Source: an uncultured Bacteroidales bacterium | GTDB lineage: Bacteria; Bacteroidota; Bacteroidia; Bacteroidales; Muribaculaceae | Assembly (NCBI GenBank): GCA_900554845.1 | Contig: USIY01000176.1 | Span: forward strand, 1 to 5,231 | DNA: 5,231 nt | Direction of reading: 5' to 3' | In this document: positions 1 through 5,231 of the stretch, piece after piece | Position numbering within the stretch: position 1 is the first letter of the stretch | Layout: each line of letters opens with the position of its first letter | Made by a program: the position numbers and the translations under genes | Notes under the pieces: generated by a model | Database searches by the model: none | Seen by the model: the letters and a program-made list of their open reading frames with translations, nothing else | What the model was told of the DNA's origin: nothing

Positions 1-1318
1 GTCCCAGTGTGGAAGGCTGCGTCTCGTAGCTGTCGGCGTCGGCCTCGATGACGAAACTGTGACGTTTCCAGATGGCTATGAAGAACACAATCAGCATGAT
101 GCTCCCGTTGAAGATGAACGAGAAGTTGTCGCTGTGGGAGTTGAACAGACGCCGTGCGGCTCCGATTATGAAAGGCACCAGCGAGATGCCCACGTAGTTG
201 CAGGTGAGCAGATAGGAGAAATAGGCGTTCTGCTTGGCCGTGTTGGGAGCCACATAGGACGTCTTGTCATAGATCAAGGGCTGGATCACTCCGTAGCCCA
301 GACCCATGATGAAGATTCCCAGGATGTACGACCAGTAGGCGTGAAGCACACTCACGAAGAAGAGTCCGAACACCACCAGGAAGAGAGCGATCTGCATGGT
401 CCATTCTTTGCAGACCTTTATGGCTTTGGGAAGAATGAATCCCGACAGGGTGGCGGACGCGAAGTACATGGCCGTGGCCACCCCTACATCGCCCGTGGAG
501 AGATGGTAGTCCTTCATAGTGAACGGTAGATAATAGCTCACCACTTCCGTGCCGTAGGTGGCTATGAAATAGAGTGCCATCAGTCCGGCCAGAAGCTCCA
601 GCGCCAGTTTGCCTTGGTAATGGAAATTCGGGCCCGCGGGTTTTCCCGTGCGTTTCGTCTGGGCTATGTCCCGGTCGGAAGGCCGTGACGGCTCATGGAC
701 AGGAGGCACGAACTCGCCCGGATAGTCGATACGGTGTCCGTAGATGTATTTGCGAGTCATGAACGGTATCATGCAGAGCGGTATCAGCGGCACCATGTAC
801 ACTATGAATGCCAGGTGCCAGTTGTAGGCCGCTACCCAGCCCACGAATAGTGTGGCAAGGATGACCATGAAGTTGCTCACGCCGGACTTCATTCCCAGAG
901 CCTTGGTGCGCGCTTTGCCGACTGTATATTCCGACAGCAACGACGCAGCCAGAGGAATGATTAGGCCGCAGCCCACGCCCAGAAGACAGCTCAGGATAAT
1001 CAGTTCGATCATCTTGTCCGCGAAGAAATACAGAATGCCGGTCAAGGTGTAGATTCCCAGTCCGGCTCCGAGAATATACATCTGGTTCTTGGGGTTGCAC
1101 AGCTTTCCCGAGAAGAGGATGAAAGGAATCGTCACCAGATTGGGGAGCACGGTCAGCAATTGGATTTCCAGTTCGGTGACGTTGGCGAAGACATCGTCCA
1201 GTTTCCCCATAATGGGGGAAATGGCGAGTCCGGGCAGATTCACCGTCAGCGAAATAGAGAGAATGGCAAGCAGGGATATGTATGGTATTTTCCCGCAGCC
1301 GCTATCGATATATTTCAT
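1..1318 (-). CDS. MFS transporter, 12-TM type (MFS copy 1), C-terminal tip beyond the left edge
   Basis: Reading down from the ATG at 1316-1318, the frame stays open to base 2 and gives 439 residues with no stop, so only the C-terminal tip is missing. The protein is very hydrophobic and divides into twelve membrane segments: six in about residues 13-188, a long charged cytoplasmic loop at about 189-236, and six in about 238-417, followed by a polar tail rich in Asp/Glu/Ser. It is a clear paralogue of the MFS protein just upstream. The first 180 residues align without a gap, sharing NLPGLA (27-32), QLLTxLPNL (53-61), IPFxLxSGKL (64-73) and VGWxA (159-163), and later GYGxxQPLxY (341-350). The usual MFS loop 2-3 signature is reduced to SGKL followed by basic residues. 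It should be an inner-membrane secondary transporter, but neither substrate nor direction can be read from the sequence. It starts 23 bp after the previous stop and is probably cotranscribed. No Shine-Dalgarno sequence precedes the start, as is usual in Bacteroidetes. Confidence 0.9.
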   Translation of the reverse strand, partial: MKYIDSGCGKIPYISLLAILSISLTVNLPGLAISPIMGKLDDVFANVTELEIQLLTVLPNLVTIPFILFSGKLCNPKNQMYILGAGLGIYTLTGILYFFADKMIELIILSCLLGVGCGLIIPLAASLLSEYTVGKARTKALGMKSGVSNFMVILATLFVGWVAAYNWHLAFIVYMVPLIPLCMIPFMTRKYIYGHRIDYPGEFVPPVHEPSRPSDRDIAQTKRTGKPAGPNFHYQGKLALELLAGLMALYFIATYGTEVVSYYLPFTMKDYHLSTGDVGVATAMYFASATLSGFILPKAIKVCKEWTMQIALFLVVFGLFFVSVLHAYWSYILGIFIMGLGYGVIQPLIYDKTSYVAPNTAKQNAYFSYLLTCNYVGISLVPFIIGAARRLFNSHSDNFSFIFNGSIMLIVFFIAIWKRHSFVIEADADSYETQPSTLG

Positions 1319-1341
1319 AAGTGGGGTTTTTTAGAGTTATC

Positions 1342-2610
1342 TTATTTCGTCACGTCCTTCTTGTAATATGTGTCGGAAACGGTGCCGATGAAGGTTTTGC
1401 GGGTAAGGATCGCGTAGATCAGGAAGATTCCGCACACCACGACGCTGATCACGAATGGGAACGCGCTTTCCACGGATTTGTCGAATATTTTGCAGATGCC
1501 CTGTGTGATTAGCGGCTCCACCACGATCGCGGCGTAATTGGCCGTCAGGATTATGGAGAGGGCTTTTGTGGTCAGCGACGGACGGTTCACGCACTGTGTG
1601 GCCTTGTTGTAGAACAGAGGCTGGAGCGCTCCGTATCCCACGCCCGCCACAATCACTCCCGCGCCGACGATTTGCACGTTGCTTGCGAGGACTATCACCA
1701 GCATTCCGATGAGGCAGAGGCTGGTGCACACCAGTACGGTCTTACCTCTCAGCATACGGATGATGGGAGTCAGCGAGATGCCGCAGAAGAACACCATCAG
1801 GAAAAAGATGGAGGTCAGCGAGCCTGTCACCGAAGGATTGAAGTGCCGTGCCTGGGCAAGGAAGGGAAGATATTCGGAAATGGATATCGTGCCGAACGTG
1901 AGCAGGAAATAAGCGCAGAACAGCGCCACCATTCTTCCCACGTCCACACCTTCTTTGTTGCATTCGTCGGAGGGGGCGTCAGTGGGTGTCGCCACGTAGT
2001 TGGCTATGTCGGCTTTGGTCGGGTCGAGCTCGTTCATCGGCACGCGTCCGATGAAGTTGACCAGAATCAGCGGAACGAGACAGACGGCGTACACCATGAA
2101 CGGTGCGTGCCAGCCCACTCGTGCCAGCCAGCCCACGGCGAAAGTGGCGAGCACCAGCGTCAGGTTGGAGATGGCGCTCTGAAGACCCATCTGTTTCATC
2201 AGCGGTTTGCCGGCGAATGTGTCGGACAGCAATCCGGTGGAGAAGGGCACCAGAATGCCGGCGCCGATTCCAAGGGTGCAGCTGAATATGATCAGCGCGA
2301 GCATAGATGTGGAGAGCATGTATCCCACCGTGGAGCCCGCGAATATCAGCAATGCGGTTACGATCAGTATCTTTTTGTGGTTGGTCGTCGACAGCTTGCC
2401 CGACATCAGCACGAACGGAATGATCAGCAGGTTCGGCAGCATTGTCAGCAATTGCTTCTCCAACGCGCTTGTGTTCGGGAAAATGCGCGACAATGTGTCG
2501 AGCATCGGAGTTACCGCAAGACCTGGCAGATTCACTATTAGCGAAAGCGACAATATGGCGATATACGCCATCGGATCCAACGGAAGTTTGCCTGTGTTGA
2601 TTGGTTTCAT
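1342..2610 (-). CDS. MFS transporter, 12-TM type (MFS copy 2), complete
   Basis: This is a complete 422-residue protein, normal for the major facilitator superfamily. Twelve hydrophobic segments can be placed at about residues 14-34, 51-71, 80-99, 104-126, 143-163, 168-188, 225-247, 263-284, 290-310, 312-334, 350-368 and 383-403. The polar loop between the two six-helix halves (about 189-222) contains many Asp, Pro and Thr. The tail after residue 404 is short and ends in Lys/Asp. The N-terminal half shares NLPGLA, QLLTxLPNL and SGKL with MFS copy 1, and both have GYGxxQPLxY near TM10 and NYxxI in TM11, so the two arose by duplication. The chosen ATG (2608-2610) begins at the same point as the paralogue's start and immediately precedes the conserved TM1. 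The leader upstream carries a hairpin rather than a Shine-Dalgarno sequence. The family assignment is firm. The link to hydrolase substrate or product transport is inferred only from gene order. Confidence 0.93.
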   Translation of the reverse strand: MKPINTGKLPLDPMAYIAILSLSLIVNLPGLAVTPMLDTLSRIFPNTSALEKQLLTMLPNLLIIPFVLMSGKLSTTNHKKILIVTALLIFAGSTVGYMLSTSMLALIIFSCTLGIGAGILVPFSTGLLSDTFAGKPLMKQMGLQSAISNLTLVLATFAVGWLARVGWHAPFMVYAVCLVPLILVNFIGRVPMNELDPTKADIANYVATPTDAPSDECNKEGVDVGRMVALFCAYFLLTFGTISISEYLPFLAQARHFNPSVTGSLTSIFFLMVFFCGISLTPIIRMLRGKTVLVCTSLCLIGMLVIVLASNVQIVGAGVIVAGVGYGALQPLFYNKATQCVNRPSLTTKALSIILTANYAAIVVEPLITQGICKIFDKSVESAFPFVISVVVCGIFLIYAILTRKTFIGTVSDTYYKKDVTK

Positions 2611-2631
2611 ATCTTACGGGTTTTATAGTTG

Positions 2632-2675
2632 CCAAGCACAAGACCCGGAAGCCTCGCTCCCAGGCTTGTGCTTGG
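2632..2675 (-). repeat. Inverted repeat with a nested hairpin in the leader of MFS copy 2
   Basis: An 11-bp perfect inverted repeat has arms at 2632-2642 (ccaagcacaag) and 2665-2675 (cttgtgcttgg), separated by 22 bases. A second, overlapping stem pairs aagcct (2649-2654) with aggctt (2662-2667) around a 7-base loop, so two partly exclusive folds are possible. In the minus-strand transcript the structure lies about 21 nt after the hydrolase stop and 21 nt before the MFS start. What follows it is A-rich and has no U run, which argues against an intrinsic terminator. A role in mRNA processing, differential stability or translation control is possible but inferred. Confidence 0.7.
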
Positions 2676-2696
2676 TGTGTAAATGATAGGAATCAG

Positions 2697-4331
2697 TTAT
2701 TTCATGAACATTTTCACAGGATTCCAGCGGCCGTCCAGTGCGTCGGGCACGAAGTCCACGGATTCGTCCTGTTTCATGTCGGCCCAAGGGCTCTGGCTCC
2801 AGATGAAGGGGAGATGACGCACGTGGGCCGTGCCGAACTTCATCCAGAATGAGGTCTTTGTGCCGTTGATGTCGGGCACGCGGCTAAGGTTCTTCAGTGT
2901 GTCGAGAATCAGCTGACGTGAGCCTGCCTTGGCATCCACGGATCCGTCCGGACGCATGCGGGCCATCTCCGTCGTGCCGTACCCGAGGTCCCAGCGGCCG
3001 TAGACCGACAGCGGCTCGCGGTCCTCGGTGTAGGTGATCAGATCCTTGGCGGTCTCGATGTCCTGTACAGTTCCGATGCGGTCCCACAGCTGGTTGCGGC
3101 GCATAGGACGAAGGTTCATGCTCTCCAGCTCGTAGCCTACCCACCACGACACGGGCTGGTTCACTCCGAACACGTGCGTCGGGGTAATCAGATGGTGGTC
3201 ATAGTCCAGATGGTTCGGGACATAACCGGTGGAGTCGGTCATCTTTACCTCCTTGCCGTCGCACACGAAGAGGACAAAACGGTTGTAGGACATGTCCAGC
3301 AGACCGATTTCGCCCGTGTTGGCGTCCACAAGATGGTAACCGTTCAGATATGTGCCGGTGTTGTCGAGCTTGCAGTAGTCGTAGAATTCCCGGATGCTGT
3401 GCGCGAACTGTTCGGCGGCCGCCGAACGGTAGGCCAGGAAGATGCCGTCAAGCTTGGTCTTGTCGTACAGGTCCACATGTGTGGTCTCGTTGAATCCGAT
3501 GCCGTTGCCGTTGAATCCGAAGTCCGTGTTGGATCCGAACTGTCCCGGACAGTTGGCGTTCTGTGTCACGAAGTCTTCGCCGATCACGTAGGTCACCGCG
3601 CAGCTCTGGGCCCAGAAGCAGCACCAGGAATTGTGTGTCCAGAACACGTTGTGGTCCGGCATCATCTTGGTGAAGGCCGTGCAATGGTCCGGCTTTGAGG
3701 TTTTGTGCATTGACTTGGTGGCCGTTCCGTAACCCATCACCAGACCGATCTTGTCGCCGATGGCGTCGAAGAGATCGTACTGCATGTTGATGAACACCAC
3801 GTCCATATAGGTCAGAGGGGCGTTGTCGATGCCGAGACGCAGCTGGTCCTCGGCGAACGCCGACAGAGCCAGGTCGGAGAACTGGACGTCTTTGCGGGGT
3901 TCGTTGCCGGCGGCGCCGTCGTAAATGCCCAGCATTCGGATCATCAGACGGGTTATGTTGCGGTACATCGGGTCCTCCTGCTTGCCTGAAAGAACGTCGT
4001 AAGTGTAGTTGTAGTTCTGGATCAGGCTTTCGGCCGAAGCCGTGAGGTATTCCGGATGGACGTCCACGTTAAGGTTGTCCTGCGGAGTGGCTCCGATAAG
4101 GAAGTTTTTCCATGAATTGTTTCGGGTGGCGACGATCATGGCGTTGCCTTGGACTTTGCCCTGCACATAGCCCGCGTTGTACTCGTTCTGGTAAATCGAG
4201 ACGTTCGGGTTCTGGGCGTAGATTGCGAAGTTCCAGTTATTGTCGACACACTGTGCGAAGCCGCAGGTGTACTCGTCGAGTACGAACTGGGTGGCTTCCG
4301 TGTTCTTGAATTTCGGGGTGTATGTAGCCAT
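2697..4331 (-). CDS. Phospholipase B-like Ntn-hydrolase (PLBD-related), complete
   Basis: This 544-residue protein matches the phospholipase B-like family, N-terminal-nucleophile hydrolases related to lysosomal PLBD1/PLBD2. The marks seen are DHCTAF (215-220) with candidate nucleophile Cys217, then HNSW (233-236), NETT (281-284), NTGTYLN (324-330) with LVD (334-336), GSVDAKA (463-469) and PFIWS (508-512), in family order. Family members self-cleave just before the Cys; here that would give chains of about 216 and 328 residues, in keeping with mammalian processing. They are expected to hydrolyse amide or ester bonds in acylated compounds, but this substrate is unknown. No signal peptide or lipobox is present: the N-terminus is MATYTPKFKN, and the upstream frame meets a stop at 4371-4373 with no other ATG or GTG start, so the protein is probably cytoplasmic, unlike its eukaryotic relatives. 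Nine cysteines, including the pair 237-238, also fit a reducing compartment. It lies between a paralogous hydrolase and two transporters. The family call is confident; a C45 or choloylglycine-hydrolase function is the main alternative. Confidence 0.85.
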   Translation of the reverse strand: MATYTPKFKNTEATQFVLDEYTCGFAQCVDNNWNFAIYAQNPNVSIYQNEYNAGYVQGKVQGNAMIVATRNNSWKNFLIGATPQDNLNVDVHPEYLTASAESLIQNYNYTYDVLSGKQEDPMYRNITRLMIRMLGIYDGAAGNEPRKDVQFSDLALSAFAEDQLRLGIDNAPLTYMDVVFINMQYDLFDAIGDKIGLVMGYGTATKSMHKTSKPDHCTAFTKMMPDHNVFWTHNSWCCFWAQSCAVTYVIGEDFVTQNANCPGQFGSNTDFGFNGNGIGFNETTHVDLYDKTKLDGIFLAYRSAAAEQFAHSIREFYDYCKLDNTGTYLNGYHLVDANTGEIGLLDMSYNRFVLFVCDGKEVKMTDSTGYVPNHLDYDHHLITPTHVFGVNQPVSWWVGYELESMNLRPMRRNQLWDRIGTVQDIETAKDLITYTEDREPLSVYGRWDLGYGTTEMARMRPDGSVDAKAGSRQLILDTLKNLSRVPDINGTKTSFWMKFGTAHVRHLPFIWSQSPWADMKQDESVDFVPDALDGRWNPVKMFMK

Positions 4332-4340
4332 ATTCTTGTT

Positions 4341-4358
4341 CTTGCGCCGGTGCGCAAG
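4341..4358 (-). repeat. Short GC-rich hairpin in the leader of the complete hydrolase gene
   Basis: A 7-bp perfect inverted repeat, cttgcgc (4341-4347) and gcgcaag (4352-4358), closes a 4-base loop. In the transcript it ends 9 nt before the ATG, where a ribosome-binding site would normally sit. It is followed by an A-rich stretch and then the start codon, with no U tract, so it does not look like a terminator of the upstream gene. The rest of the 83-bp gap is AT-rich, and I see no convincing Bacteroidetes -7 element (TAnnTTTG) in it, which favours cotranscription with the upstream hydrolase. Confidence 0.6.
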
Positions 4359-4414
4359 GGAATTTAGATGTTAAACGATTTTTGAAAGTTTGTTCTCGTG
4401 TACTGTTCAGGCAT

Positions 4415-5231
4415 TTACTCCATGAAGAGTTTCACGCGGTTCCAGGCTCCGTCGATTGCGTCGGGGATGCAGTCCACCTCCTCGGGCTGTTTGAACTTAG
4501 CCCATACGGACTCTGACCATATGAATGGAGTTCCGTCCAGTTTCACGCTTCCGAAGCGCATCCAGAAGGAGGTCTTCTCGCCGTCCTTGGAGGGCTTCAT
4601 GGAGAGTGAGGCGAGGACTTTCTTGATTTCCTCGGTGCCGAAAGCCTTGGCGTCGATCGATCCGTGGGGCTGGTAGCGGAGGAATTCGGATGTTCCGTAA
4701 TTCTTGTCCCAGCGTCCGGCGATGGATATGGGCTCCAGGTCGTCGTTGTAGGTGATGAGGTTCTTGGCGTCGTCCATTGTCCTTACGCCGCCGATGTGGC
4801 GGTAGAGCTGGTAGCGGCGTTTCGGAGCGCCGTCGATGGTCTGCAGCTCACGCCAGATGCGCTTGTAGACAGGTATGTTGCACCCCAGCACGTAGGTAGG
4901 GCTGATCATATGGTGGTCGTAGTCCAGGAAATTGGGCTCGTAGCCGGTGGAATCCTTTACGGTGAGTTTCTTGCCGTCGCCTTTGAAGAGCGCGAAGCGG
5001 GCGTAGCTCATGTCGATCATGCCGAACTCGCCGCGGTAGGCGTCCACAAGCATGTAGGCGTTCAGATAGGTGCCGGTGTTGTCGAGCTTTACGTATTCGT
5101 AGAAATCATCGATGGATGTTGCGAACGACTCTGCCGCCGCCGCGCGCCATGTCAGCCAGAGGCCCAGAGTCTTGGACTCGTTGTAGAAATAGGTCTCGGT
5201 GGTTTCGTTGAAGCCGATTCCGTGTCCGTTG
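4415..5231 (-). CDS. Phospholipase B-like Ntn-hydrolase, second copy, N-terminus beyond the right edge
   Basis: The frame is open from the right edge down to the TAA at 4415-4417 and gives 271 residues of the C-terminal half. The Met at 5051-5053 is internal, because the 59 codons before it still align with the complete paralogue. The fragment matches residues 274-544 of that protein with no gap and the same end; a hand count gives about 55% identity. Shared blocks include GIGFNETT, KLDNTGTYLN, DMSY, DSTGY, LDYDHH, GRWD, DAKA, KTSFWM, PFIWS and PDAxDGxWN. The nucleophile region lies outside the window, so activity cannot be judged, but nothing in the visible half looks degraded. Differences cluster in the stretch equivalent to 285-300 of the complete copy and after the conserved NxPV (391-394), which may reflect different substrates. 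Its stop is 83 bp before the next hydrolase start, and it is probably an earlier gene of the same operon. Confidence 0.88.
   Translation of the reverse strand, partial: NGHGIGFNETTETYFYNESKTLGLWLTWRAAAAESFATSIDDFYEYVKLDNTGTYLNAYMLVDAYRGEFGMIDMSYARFALFKGDGKKLTVKDSTGYEPNFLDYDHHMISPTYVLGCNIPVYKRIWRELQTIDGAPKRRYQLYRHIGGVRTMDDAKNLITYNDDLEPISIAGRWDKNYGTSEFLRYQPHGSIDAKAFGTEEIKKVLASLSMKPSKDGEKTSFWMRFGSVKLDGTPFIWSESVWAKFKQPEEVDCIPDAIDGAWNRVKLFME

Noticed and set aside
59..529. Plus-strand open frame of 156 codons
   Set aside because: It is antisense to the 3' part of MFS copy 1, whose minus-strand frame is open throughout and aligns with its paralogue. The plus-strand product is low-complexity and charged.
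1672..2541. Long plus-strand open frame of 289 codons
   Set aside because: It is antisense to the MFS gene. Its translation is a run of His, Gln, Glu and Arg with no domain pattern, typical of the complement of a hydrophobic membrane-protein gene.
2632..2675. Rho-independent terminator separating the hydrolase and transporter genes
   Set aside because: Neither strand has a T run after the stem, and the next gene on the same strand starts 21 nt later.
3174..3698. Plus-strand open frame of 174 codons
   Set aside because: It lies wholly antisense within the well-supported hydrolase gene and shows no recognisable motif.
2697..4331. Bile salt hydrolase or penicillin V acylase (choloylglycine hydrolase) identity
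   Set aside because: Those enzymes are about 320-350 residues with Cys near the N-terminus (Cys2 or just after a signal peptide). Here the candidate Cys is at 217 in a 544-residue protein, and the motif order fits the phospholipase B-like family. A related activity on bile conjugates is not excluded.
4332..4414. A separate promoter for the complete hydrolase gene
   Set aside because: No TAnnTTTG -7 element with a TTTG near -33 is visible on the minus strand in this gap. One weak AT-rich patch is not enough.
4415..5053. The right-hand hydrolase as a 212-residue protein starting at the Met at 5051-5053
   Set aside because: The same frame continues upstream to the window edge, and those 59 residues match the complete paralogue, so this Met is internal.

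Overview
The window is a compact block with every supported gene on the minus strand, so transcription runs from high to low coordinates. It looks like a bacterial chromosome, most likely Bacteroidales (a gut relative of Muribaculaceae or Prevotella). That is an inference from fairly GC-rich coding DNA, intergenic leaders with no Shine-Dalgarno sequence, and the gene content; there is no phylogenetic marker in the window.

In transcription order the layout is: (1) the C-terminal half of a phospholipase B-like Ntn-hydrolase, running off the right edge (4415-5231); (2) a complete 544-residue paralogue of it (2697-4331); (3) a complete 422-residue MFS transporter (1342-2610); (4) a second MFS transporter of at least 439 residues, paralogous to the first, whose extreme C-terminus lies beyond the left edge (1-1318). 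The gaps are 83, 86 and 23 bp. No clear terminator or promoter is visible in them, so the four genes probably form one transcription unit. The first two gaps each hold a perfect inverted repeat that would fold in the mRNA just upstream of the next start codon.

The two hydrolases match the phospholipase B-like family (the family of lysosomal PLBD1/PLBD2) in their conserved blocks. The complete copy has a candidate autocatalytic nucleophile, Cys217. It has no signal peptide, and a stop codon lies close upstream of its start, so it appears to act in the cytoplasm. The simplest working model is a transport-and-hydrolysis module: the MFS proteins import, or possibly export, a small acylated or amide-linked compound or its products, and the hydrolases cleave it inside the cell. 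The substrate cannot be read from the sequence. The grouping (hydrolase, hydrolase, transporter, transporter) suggests that each family expanded by its own tandem duplication within the cluster. No RNA gene, mobile element or CRISPR array was seen.
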